A DNA stretch of 64,000 bases from Culex pipiens pallens (Eukaryota > Arthropoda > Insecta > Diptera > Culicidae), in NCBI RefSeq assembly GCF_016801865.2, contig NC_068937.1:33197692-33261691 (forward strand), read 5' to 3'. The notes under the pieces are model-generated. The model was not told where the DNA came from. It was given only the letters and a program-made list of their open reading frames with translations, and ran no database searches. Below, piece by piece: positions 42,086-50,693 of the stretch. The first letter of the stretch is position 1. The number at the start of each line of letters is the position of its first letter. The translations under genes were made by a program, and so were the position numbers.

Positions 42086-45000
42086 TACACCAAAAACGAA
42101 AAACGGCATCTCCTTTCTACAATGGAATTGCAGAAGTTTAACCCCCAAGTTAAACGATTTTCAACAATTCGCATTCGAACGAGACTGTGATGTGTTTGCG
42201 CTGAGCGAAACGTTTCTTATCGGAGATGAGACGCCAGCTTTCCGGGGGTACAACATCATCACAGAGAGCAGGGCAGGGCCAAATAGAGGTGGAGGCGTAC
42301 TGATTGGGGTCAGGAAATGCCACACTTTTAGAAAGGTCACGCTCCCGAATCTAGGAGGAATCGAAGCAGTCGCAGTACAGGCCAGGATCAGAGGACTGGA
42401 CATTTGCATTGTGTCCGTCTATGTTCCCCCACAGGTGTCGTTAACTCGACAAAAGTTGTGGGGTATGCTTGAGCTGTTGCAGGCACCGCGACTGGTTCTG
42501 GGTGACTTTAATCTTCACAGCACCGAGTGGGGAAGTCACAAGACAGACCCTCAAGCATATCTGATTCATGAACTGTGCGACGACTTCCAGATGACCCTCC
42601 TAAACAGGGACAAGCAAGTTACGCGGATTGCAACACCACCAACGCCAACTACGTCCGGTACGAAGGCGAGTGCCATCGACTTGTCGCTCTGTTCCAACAG
42701 TTTGGCAGTTCTCTGTGACTGGAACGTGCTTCAAGATCCTCGTGGCAGTGATCATTTGCCGATCGCTATTCTGGTTAGCCATGGCCCACAGCAATCGACA
42801 ACGGTGGAGATGCCTTACGATCTGACGCGAAATATCGACTGGAAACAGTACGCGGAGGCAGTCTCCATTGGAGTTGAGTTGCGAGCTGGGTTGGCACCGC
42901 TTGAAGAATATGCGTTTCTGGCTAATTTGATCTATGACAGTGCGTTACAAGCTCAGACAAAACCCGTCCCGGGACCGTACATCCGAACGCGCCCTCCTCT
43001 TCCCTGGTGGGACAAGGAGTGTACGGATCTCTCGGCGGCCAGGTCTGAAGCTTATGTGGACTTCTGCAAGTGTGGAATCCGAGCGAACTTCCAAAAGTAC
43101 AGAGCTCTTGATCGCAGGTACAGTAATACTCTGAAGCGGAAGAAGCGAATGTACTGGCGGGAGTTCGTTGAAGGATTACCAGCAGATACGTCCATGAGCA
43201 CTCTGTGGCGCGTTGCGAGGGCCATGCGTAGAGGTTCCGTTCCGAACGAGAGTGTGGAAAAATCGGACAAGTGGATATTGGATTTCGCCAAGAAGGTGTG
43301 CCCGGACTCGGTGCCGACACAACCATCATTCGACGTTGTTGATGGGAGCGATTCTAATCCTCCCTTCTCGATGGTAGAGCTCTCCATAGCACTATTGACG
43401 GGCAACAACACTGCTCCTGGTCCGGACAAGATCAAGTTCAGCTTGCTGAAGAATCTTCCGGACGTCGCCAAGCAGCGTCTGTTGAAACTGTTCAACACGT
43501 TCGTGGAGCAGAACATAATTCCACACGAATGGCGACAGGTCCGGGTGGTTGCCATTCAAAAGCCCGGTAAGCCGGCATCCGACCACAACTCGTATCGTCC
43601 AATCAGCTTGCTGTCGTGTCTACGCAAGTTGCTGGAGAAGATGATCCTCGACCGCCTCGAACCATGGATGGAACGAGAGCACTTGCTGTCTGACACGCAG
43701 TATGGCTTCCGGAGAGGCAAGGGAACAAGCGACTGTCTAGCCTTGCTGGCCACAGGGATCGACATAGCCCGTGGTAAAAAACAGCAAATGGCTTCTGTCT
43801 TCCTAGACATCAAGGGTGCATTCGATTCAGTCTCCATCGATGTGTTGGGAGTAAAGCTGCGGCGGAGCGGTCTCAATCCGACGATGTGCAACTTCCTCAT
43901 CAACCTGTTGTCAGAAAAACACATGCACTTTGTGCAAGGTGATCTGGCAATCACCCGGATAAGTTACATGGGTTTGGCACAAGGCTCACGCCTTAGTCCA
44001 TCCATGTATAACTTCTACGTCAGCGACATCGATGATTGCTTGACCGGAAACTGCACCCTTATACAGTACGCAGATGACGCAGTGGTTTCAATCGCTGCCA
44101 AGAAGGAAGTCGATCTGCTAGAACCCTTGCAAGATACCCTGAACAACTTGGCCCATTGGGCAGTTGGAAAGGGTATTGAATTCTCTCCGGAGAAGACGGA
44201 ACTGGTCGTTTTTACGGGGAAGCATGAACCGCCGCAGCTCAATCTTTCTCTCTCGGGAAAGACTATCGAGCAGTCGGACCACTTCATGTACATGGGAACC
44301 ATCTTTGATCAGAAGGGAACATGGGGGAAGCACATTAACTACCTGAAGCAAAAGTGCCTGCAAAGAACTAATTTTCTGCGCAGCGTCTCTGGCAACCGGT
44401 GGGGTGCTCATCCTTCTGACCTGCTTCGACTGTACAAGACAACGATACTCTCGGTGCTGGAATATGGCAGTTTCTGCTTCCAGTCAGCTGCGAAATCACG
44501 CTTGTTGGTTCTCCAGCGGATACAGTACCGAAGTCTTCGCATTGTCTTGGGATGCATGCACTCAACTCACAACATGACCCTCGAGGTCTTGGCGGGAGTG
44601 TTGCCTCTGCGAACTCGTTACTACGAACTGTCTTACCGGTTCCTGATCCGGTGTGATTACAGGAATAAACTGGTAATTGACAACTTTGAAACGTTGCTGA
44701 ACCTTCACGTTGAGTCTCGGCGCATGCTTCTATATTATGACTTTATGTCATCGTGGGAGTGGAGCCCGAGCACAACGGTACAGCGCACGCCTCCGTTAAC
44801 CAGCAGCACCCTGATTGGCTTCGACACGTCCATGAAAGCCGATACTCGCGGTATCCCAAACCATCTTCTGCGGGGAGTTGTACCGTCGATCTTCGCATCA
44901 AAGTACAACCATGTTCCTCCAAACAACAGATTCTTCACCGATGGCTCCAAGCTCGACGGCTGTACGGGCTTCGGTGTTTATCATGAATCTTATCAGCTGT

Positions 45001-45779
45001 TCTTTAAGCTGAAGGACCCGAGTTCGGTTTATGTCGCAGAGTTAGCCGCGGTTTACTGCGCACTGCGAATCATCGAGACCATGCCACCTGACCACTACTT
45101 CATCTTCACCGATAGCTTTAGCTCTGTTGAGGCTATCCGGACTCTGAAGCCGACCAGGGAGTCTACGTTTTTCCTCACGGAAATACGCAAGACTTTAAAC
45201 AACCTGGCGGCTCAGTCCTTCAGCATCACGGTGGTATGGGTCCGCGCTCATTGCTCGATTCCGGGTAATGAAAAAGCGGACATGCTCGCCAAGAAGGGTG
45301 CTGAGAGTGGAGACATTTTTGAAAGGCCAATTAGCCTACAAGAATGCTACGGTTTTCCGAGGCAGCGTGCGCTTCAGGATTGGCAAAATCAATGGGACGG
45401 CGACACCAAAGGACGTTGGATGTATTCCATACGACCTAAGGTGCAAAGAAAAGCCTGGTTCAAGGGAATGGACTTGACGCGTGGATTCATCAGAACGATG
45501 TCCCGCCTTATGTCGAACCATTACTCGTCCAAGGCTCATCTGTACCGTATCAACATGAGTGATACGAACCTTTGCGACTGTGGGCAGGGTTATCAGGACA
45601 TCGACCATCTCGTATGGGCGTGTCCAGATCACCAGGCTCACAGAATTAAGTTGAAAGATACCCTCAGGGCCCGAGGAAGACCACCAGAAATCCCGATGCG
45701 AGACGCGTTATCTCAACTTGACCTTGATGTTCTCTATCCGATCTATCAGTTCCTCGTAGATTCCAAAATATCCATTTAG
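42078..45779 (+). CDS. ORF2: endonuclease, reverse transcriptase, RNase H, copy 2
   Basis: 1,233 residues from ATG 42078 (MGNTPKTKNGISFLQWNCRS). The frame is open 24 codons further upstream, but the ATG overlapping the ORF1 stop is the natural start. Catalytic residues are all present: endonuclease SETF (~43) and SDHLP (~224), RT motif A FLDIKGAFD (~575), YADD (~664), RNase H D953, E987, D1011 and the NEKAD block. It differs from copy 1 at a small number of residues (for instance C-terminal LVDSKISI versus LLDSNISI). Both copies being intact argues for recent, probably ongoing activity. Confidence 0.9.
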   Translation: MGNTPKTKNGISFLQWNCRSLTPKLNDFQQFAFERDCDVFALSETFLIGDETPAFRGYNIITESRAGPNRGGGVLIGVRKCHTFRKVTLPNLGGIEAVAVQARIRGLDICIVSVYVPPQVSLTRQKLWGMLELLQAPRLVLGDFNLHSTEWGSHKTDPQAYLIHELCDDFQMTLLNRDKQVTRIATPPTPTTSGTKASAIDLSLCSNSLAVLCDWNVLQDPRGSDHLPIAILVSHGPQQSTTVEMPYDLTRNIDWKQYAEAVSIGVELRAGLAPLEEYAFLANLIYDSALQAQTKPVPGPYIRTRPPLPWWDKECTDLSAARSEAYVDFCKCGIRANFQKYRALDRRYSNTLKRKKRMYWREFVEGLPADTSMSTLWRVARAMRRGSVPNESVEKSDKWILDFAKKVCPDSVPTQPSFDVVDGSDSNPPFSMVELSIALLTGNNTAPGPDKIKFSLLKNLPDVAKQRLLKLFNTFVEQNIIPHEWRQVRVVAIQKPGKPASDHNSYRPISLLSCLRKLLEKMILDRLEPWMEREHLLSDTQYGFRRGKGTSDCLALLATGIDIARGKKQQMASVFLDIKGAFDSVSIDVLGVKLRRSGLNPTMCNFLINLLSEKHMHFVQGDLAITRISYMGLAQGSRLSPSMYNFYVSDIDDCLTGNCTLIQYADDAVVSIAAKKEVDLLEPLQDTLNNLAHWAVGKGIEFSPEKTELVVFTGKHEPPQLNLSLSGKTIEQSDHFMYMGTIFDQKGTWGKHINYLKQKCLQRTNFLRSVSGNRWGAHPSDLLRLYKTTILSVLEYGSFCFQSAAKSRLLVLQRIQYRSLRIVLGCMHSTHNMTLEVLAGVLPLRTRYYELSYRFLIRCDYRNKLVIDNFETLLNLHVESRRMLLYYDFMSSWEWSPSTTVQRTPPLTSSTLIGFDTSMKADTRGIPNHLLRGVVPSIFASKYNHVPPNNRFFTDGSKLDGCTGFGVYHESYQLFFKLKDPSSVYVAELAAVYCALRIIETMPPDHYFIFTDSFSSVEAIRTLKPTRESTFFLTEIRKTLNNLAAQSFSITVVWVRAHCSIPGNEKADMLAKKGAESGDIFERPISLQECYGFPRQRALQDWQNQWDGDTKGRWMYSIRPKVQRKAWFKGMDLTRGFIRTMSRLMSNHYSSKAHLYRINMSDTNLCDCGQGYQDIDHLVWACPDHQAHRIKLKDTLRARGRPPEIPMRDALSQLDLDVLYPIYQFLVDSKISI

Positions 45780-46335
45780 TTTTCTTCCAGTTAGTTTTCC
45801 TTCAGTTAGTTTTCCTTCAGTTAGTATAACTCGCCTTCACACAAAGCCGTCGTTTCTGGATTGCACCGGAAGCAAAGCAAGAACGCCCCAGCAGCTGGAC
45901 ACCGAGTTGCGGCTGAGGACACAAGCAAAGGCCAGCAGAGCCAACCAAGACCCCTACACAATCCCCCTTCCCATCCCACGCCTTGTCTTTAACATCAATC
46001 CCTTCCCTACTAACCCCGAGTAGGCCGCGGGTAATCGGCTCCCCTCCCACTAACATTTACACACAAGATCCTCTGTAATTATTAAGTCAAATGTAATTAC
46101 AAAAGCCGACTCGGTCCTAACCAGGTCCCAGTACCGAAAAGGACCTAATAAAAATAATTTTATGAAAAAAAAAAAAAAAAAACATTTTGGAAGTTATGCT
46201 TGGAGTTTAAAACCAAGCATTTAATTCCATTCTAATTTTTAATTTTTTTTTTTTGGTTTGCTACGCTTGACTTTGCCCAGTGCAGAGGGAAAAAACATCT
46301 ATAAAATAAAGTTTATAAGTTGAATAATCTAAGTA

Positions 46336-46564
46336 CACTCAAACCCCGATGGTTTGACAACACCTGTTGTCAAACGAACGAGGTCACTTTTTAGTTTGAC
46401 AGCTGTTTTACACGGAGTTCACACACACTACCAAACGTTTGTTTTGATAGTGTACGTGAGCGCCGTGTTAAAAGAGACAGTTCGTCACTTTTTAGCTTGA
46501 CTTTGACCAACCAACGGGGTACAAACTAAAAAAGTGTCAAACGAAAACCACCGGGGATTGAGTG
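46336..46564. mobile_element. Tc1/mariner-like MITE-C, copy 2
   Basis: CACTCAAACCCCGATGGTTT at the left, CACCGGGGATTGAGTG at the right, TA on both sides (46334-46335, 46565-46566). Same family as 8580-8817. It lies in the large intron about 140 bp downstream of retrotransposon copy 2. Confidence 0.8.
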
Positions 46565-46643
46565 TACTTATTTTAATATGAGAAGTTTTCTCCGGTTTTT
46601 GCAAATCAAGAGTTTTTTTTGAAAGGTCCTATAAGCTATTGTG

Positions 46644-46798
46644 CACTAGCGTGCCCAGCTCTTCGATGAAGGTGGGGCAATAATATGGACGTTTTGAAAA
46701 ATACGTCATTTGTGGACACCCCCTGACCAAATTTAGAACAAATTTCTGAGGATGGTGGGGCAGTTGCCCCATGTTGCCCCACCCTGTGCACGCTAGTG
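46644..46798. mobile_element. hAT-like MITE with 8-bp target duplication
   Basis: Termini CACTAGCGTGC and GCACGCTAGTG are perfect inverses, flanked by CTATTGTG on each side (46636-46643, 46799-46806). An 8-bp duplication and a CA start fit the hAT superfamily. The interior has GGTGGGGCA and TGCCCCACC inverted motifs. Length 155 bp. Confidence 0.8.
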
Positions 46799-47033
46799 CT
46801 ATTGTGTTTTTTACGTTTATAGGTCGTTTTCAAAAAAACTCTAGAAATCGACTTATTTGGATGAAACTTCATCCTTGTCAAAAGAAGTGATCATACATAT
46901 TTTTTTTTACAAGTCTCTAAACAATTTTGAGTGCTGTCAATATTTTTTTTTATATATAAGAATGAAATTCTGTATATTAAGGAATTTTCTGATCGATTTG
47001 ATGTCTTTGGAAAAGTTTCAGGTTGGTTAGGAC

Positions 47034-47703
47034 CTGGGTGCTGAAAAGACAGAATGCGTAACGTGATTTTCGAATGCTCCCTACTGCTCCTCACTACTAC
47101 AACTGCACCACAGCTGTAAACATAAACAAAGTAGAAGGCTATGTTTAAGCTCAAGCGTGACATATTGTTTGCTGCTGAAGTGACTTGTTTTGAAAATTTT
47201 TGGATCTGTTGAGTTTTTGCTGAAAAATTAAGTGCTTCGCGCTTTTTTTTGTTAGACTAAACGATGGGCGGCCAAAAGAGTTCTTTTTTGTTTTTCACGT
47301 GACGAAAAATTGCGTCAGAAGTGGGTGAAATTTTGTGAACTAGGAGAGGAACGGAATGAAAGTCCGGAGATTATGTATCTTTGATGCGCAGTGATAATGT
47401 CGGAGTAAGATTATTCAATATTATTTGGCAGGTGACATTCATAATTTTTGAAAATCCATCGCTAAAATTTTAAAATTATTATTAAAATGTTAGCGACGAA
47501 TTATGCCAATCTTGATTTCAACCCTCTTCATAAGATTTGTTGACTTTAAATATCTTAAATATAAATTAATTATAAAATCAAAATAAATTATAGATCGATT
47601 ACAATACTTCCCACTTCATGGAATCATTTTGCAAACAGTAAATTGGTTCCGCTTTGACAGTTCTAAATTGAGGCCGCTTTGCGAACCACTATTCTGCACC
47701 CAG
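47034..47703. mobile_element. 670-bp TIR element with 8-bp target duplication
   Basis: CTGGGTGCTGAAAAG at the left and CTATTCTGCACCCAG at the right are inverses over the first 8 bases, then imperfectly. GTTAGGAC flanks both ends (47026-47033, 47704-47711). The duplication length fits hAT (or P/piggyBac-unrelated 8-bp families). A diverged relative in opposite orientation is at 5300-6113. No transposase frame. Confidence 0.75.
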
Positions 47704-48257
47704 GTTAGGACAGATTAGGACTTTCCAGAAAAAATTTAGCGCTAAAAGTTGGACTCCCAAAATACATATTTAGAATTTTTATAATATAATATTTTAGAAA
47801 TTTTTCATGTGCATATGAAATTAAATTAAATTATGAAAAGTTCACTTTATTACACAAAAAGTTCTTTAGCTACGAAAAACAAACGAAAAAGAAAAAGGCA
47901 CATTTGGTTTGTAGTGAACATTGTTATGTGCCCTTCAGTGTTGGCACGGCTCGCTCACTCGAATCGTGGTTCGAACGATACGTCATGACGCTCAAGTGTT
48001 CACTCATGATTGCGAACCAAGCACGAACGAACGCCTACCGTGGTTCGCATGAACCTTTGCTCTCTCATCGCGAATGTGAGTGAGAGGGACCATCAATAAG
48101 CGGTTCACAAGAAGAGCTTAAAAACAGCACTCAGAGAATAACATTTCATGATTTTGACAACAGAAGGCTACGGCAGGCGGCTTAAGTGACTATGGAGGGC
48201 TACAGTACAGAGCATGACTGCAACAACTCATTGGGATGTCCTGGGTCTTCCTATGAC

Positions 48258-48606
48258 TCCCTGGAGTTAATATCTGTGTGTCTAACGCCGTAACAAGGAA
48301 GAGGTCAGCTGTTTTTTGACCACGGATCATACCCGCATAGCAACAGTGAGTACAGTAGACTAATTTTATATTATGTTGACATGTTCTGGACCATTCAAGG
48401 ACTCCATTTAGTAGCAAGAGATCAGCGGTTTTTTTATCGCGATCTTAACTACATGGAGTCCTTGGATGACCCAGGACATCCCAACATAATAGAAAAGTAA
48501 TCTACCATACTCACTGAAGTTATGCGGGTAAGATCCGTGGTCAAAAATTGCTGACTTCTTGCTTGTTACGGTGGTAGACCCACATATCTTAACTCCAGGG
48601 AGTAAT
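48258..48606. repeat. Foldback element with ~105-bp inverted arms
   Basis: The left arm (ACTCCCTGGAGTTAATATCT through GTGAGTACAGTAGAC) recurs inverted at the right (CTACCATACTCACTGAAG through TCTTAACTCCAGGGAGT). A second, inner inverted pair (AAGGACTCCAT / ATGGAGTCCTT) lies near 48400-48465, and a related GGGATGTCCTGGGTC lies just outside the left arm at 48232. Confidence 0.7.
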
Positions 48607-48628
48607 AAGATAATCATTATCGTTATCG

Positions 48629-48784
48629 TACCTTGGGGGCACAACCACGTGGACACTTTAGGGGGAATTGTGAATTGTCAACGCTCCATATAAAAAAAGG
48701 TTTTTTGTATGGAAATTGTCCACGGGGTGGGGGGGGGGCTCAGATTTCCAAAAAAATGTTCACGTAGTTTATGAATGGTTCCTT
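48629..48784. mobile_element. CCACGTGG MITE copy
   Basis: ACAACCACGTGGACACTTTA at the left and TTCACGTAGTTTATGAATGG at the right match the termini of the element at 11-172; the interior AATTGTCCACGGGG and the G-run match too. Confidence 0.6.
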
Positions 48785-49039
48785 GATAACTTTATCGTTA
48801 ACAAATTTGAACAATTTTCTGGGAGTGCAGAATAAAAACAAATAAGCTTTTCTATCAGTGCCTACATTCACTCTCCGTTGGCGAACCGTTCGCTGAACGC
48901 TCTCTTTACTCCGTTCAGAGCGGAGCGGCAAGCGAGCAGAGAAATGATGATCGAGATTTTGGTTCGCGAACCGTTCAAACCCGCCGCTCTGAGCGTTCGA
49001 AAAGCGCTCACCCGATAACCTCATAAGCGAACCGTGCCC

Positions 49040-49765
49040 TTTTACAGCAAAAATTTGCCGAAAATTTGGTGAAATTTTTTGAGTAATATTACCTAAAAAA
49101 TGTGTAAAAATGTGAACCAGATGAATATTCACCAGAAACTGATGAAAATTCATCATTTTCTGATCTAATATCACACTTTTTTTGACACAAAATCTGTCAA
49201 CATTTCCTGATGAATATTACCATCATTTTGTTCTGTGTGTGTTTTTCATTTTTTTTTTTAAATAGGAAAATGTTTGCAATCAATCTGATTCTTGGAGGAC
49301 ATGTAGGGACTATACTAATAAATGGAATGGTGGAATAATCCCAAATGTTTACGTTTTGGTTTTGTGCCCTAATGAAATGTTTGGCTCGAAATCACCAAAC
49401 AAAAAAACCTATCAGGCAAAACGTTTCGTTTTTTTCGTTGGAGAATGTGTCTTTTACCTTTTTTAACATTCATTCGAGTTTAGCGATCCCATTTTAGTCA
49501 AATTTTAATGGCCAGTTCAATTACAAAACATCGCCATCTTGAATTTGAAAATTCTAAATCACTTAAGCGTAATTTAAGGTTCAAAAATAAGACAGCTATT
49601 TTTTTGTGATTCGATTATCCGAAGTGAAATTATTCCAAGGCCTCTGGATAATCGAGTCTGGACTGTATTACTTCCAATAAAGCTCATATTTGGGACCGGA
49701 ACAAACCAAGTCCCTGAATGCCCGCAAAACAGTTATTTTTGTCACATCCTAATCAGTACACTTAC
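49040..49765. other. Intronic DNA near the donor; no gene
   Basis: This is the 5' end of the ~11.15-kb intron. A single-copy TTATCCGAAG/GGATAATCGAGTCTGGACTG repeat lies at about 49610-49670, related to 6990-7065. A T-rich stretch lies at 49240-49265. Otherwise unremarkable. Confidence 0.4.
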
Positions 49766-50263
49766 CATCCCCATTCTCGTCATCCTCAATGTTCAGGTTG
49801 GAAATGTCCGACAGCGTGAGATCCTTCTCCTCCTCCTCCAGCAGCAAACTCGAGTACGAGTGCGACGTATTATTGTCCGTGGCCGATTGCGACGGTGGCA
49901 GCTGGTCCGACTCGGTGCTGTTGCAGTTAATCCGGTTCAGCGCCTTCTCGTCCAGGTCGGAACCACTTCCGGCACCACTGCTGTTGCTGCTGTTGGAATA
50001 GTCCAGAAACGAGCTGCAGTTCGAGGACTGTTCGCTGTCACTGCTGCACACCATCACGACCTCGTCGATGCAGATGTCATCCGAGTTGGACGACGAGGTG
50101 CTGTAGTTGAAGTTGTAGTTCTCGTCACTCTCGCCGGACTGCTGATCACCGGCCATGGCCACGGCCTGGAGCTCGGCCTGGGCGGCAGATTCTGCGGCGA
50201 TTTTCGACAGGATGTGGGGGTAGAAATCGCGCGCCGTACTGTTGTTGGGCTCATACTGGAGGA
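49766..50263 (-). CDS. ERICH2-like gene, penultimate exon
   Basis: The acceptor CTCTTCCTAG precedes 50263 and the donor GATG|GTAAGT follows 49766. It begins by completing an isoleucine codon and reads LQYEPNNSTARDFYPHILSK, the second half of the ERICH2-type domain. A long acidic, serine/asparagine-rich disordered region follows (SSDSEQSSNCSSF, LLLEEEEKDLTLSDIS, IEDDENGDG). The domain resembles the C-terminal part of vertebrate glutamate-rich protein 2 (EF..A....DY..A...C..IL.YEP.N..A..F); its biochemical role is not established. The exon ends in phase 1, matching the exon at 38615. Confidence 0.7.
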
Positions 50264-50335
50264 CTAGGAAGAGCGGGAAGGGCACGCATTAATTGGTTTG
50301 ATTGACTCCGGACATGACTCGGCTTTCAGACATAC

Positions 50336-50393
50336 TCAATTTGCAGTACTTGAGAGCGCTCACGTAGTCACGTAACATCACCGCCGACAAAAA
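50336..50393 (-). CDS. ERICH2-like gene, short internal exon
   Basis: 58 bp between TTTTTCACAG and a GTATGT donor. It encodes FLSAVMLRDYVSALKYCKL plus one base, the helical start of the conserved ERICH2-type domain. The flanking introns are 75 bp (50394-50468) and 72 bp (50264-50335), typical short insect introns with canonical GT...AG ends. Confidence 0.75.
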
Positions 50394-50468
50394 CTGTGAA
50401 AAATATTCGGAATAGATTTGAAAATTTAAAATAAATAATAGTATCATCCTTAAAAACGTAATACCCAC

Positions 50469-50693
50469 CTCCGCCAGCAGTTCCGTGGGCGCGGAAATGC
50501 TCTCGTCCGCGTCGGTGTACTCCGAAAGGCTCTGGCTGAGGTCATCGTTCGAGGGCGATTGAATGATGAGGGTTTCGCTGGCCCCGGGATCCACCGTTCC
50601 ACCACCTGCCCCCACACCGGCCGCTGGTCCTGCCCCCGGTGATCCAGCGGGACTGCTCAGCAACGTATTGCCGTTGGCCTCGTCCAGGTATGC
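50469..50693 (-). CDS. ERICH2-like gene, upstream exon in window (5' part missing)
   Basis: 225 bp (75 codons) from the acceptor CACACAAACAG to the donor GCGGAG|GTGGGT. It reads AYLDEANGNTLLSSPAGSPG, a glycine/alanine/proline-rich linker, then SPSNDDLSQSLSEYTDADES and PTELLAE, which joins in frame to FLSAVML in the next exon (ELLAEF is the usual lead-in to the ERICH2-type domain). The initiator exon is not identified in 50.7-64 kb, so the gene is incomplete here. Confidence 0.65.

Larger units (their letters stand above)
39822..46180 (+). mobile_element. Full-length I-superfamily non-LTR retrotransposon, copy 2
   Basis: A perfect 15-bp target duplication AACATTTTGGAAGTT lies at 39807-39821 and 46181-46195. 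Order: 5' UTR (39822-40426), ORF1, ORF2, 3' UTR, poly(A) ending 46180. Both ORFs are intact and nearly identical to copy 1. It sits inside the large intron of the ERICH2-like gene in antisense orientation. It is in inverted orientation to copy 1, with their 5' ends facing across 7.1 kb. Confidence 0.93.
47942..49040. mobile_element. Possible ~1.1-kb TIR element containing nested repeats
   Basis: GGCACGGCTCGCTCACTCGA near 47944 is partly inverted at AAGCGAACCGTGCC near 49038, and both subterminal regions are rich in GCGAACC/GGTTCGC and GAGCG motifs. A foldback element (48258-48606) and a CCACGTGG MITE (48629-48784) lie inside. No target duplication is evident. Confidence 0.35.
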
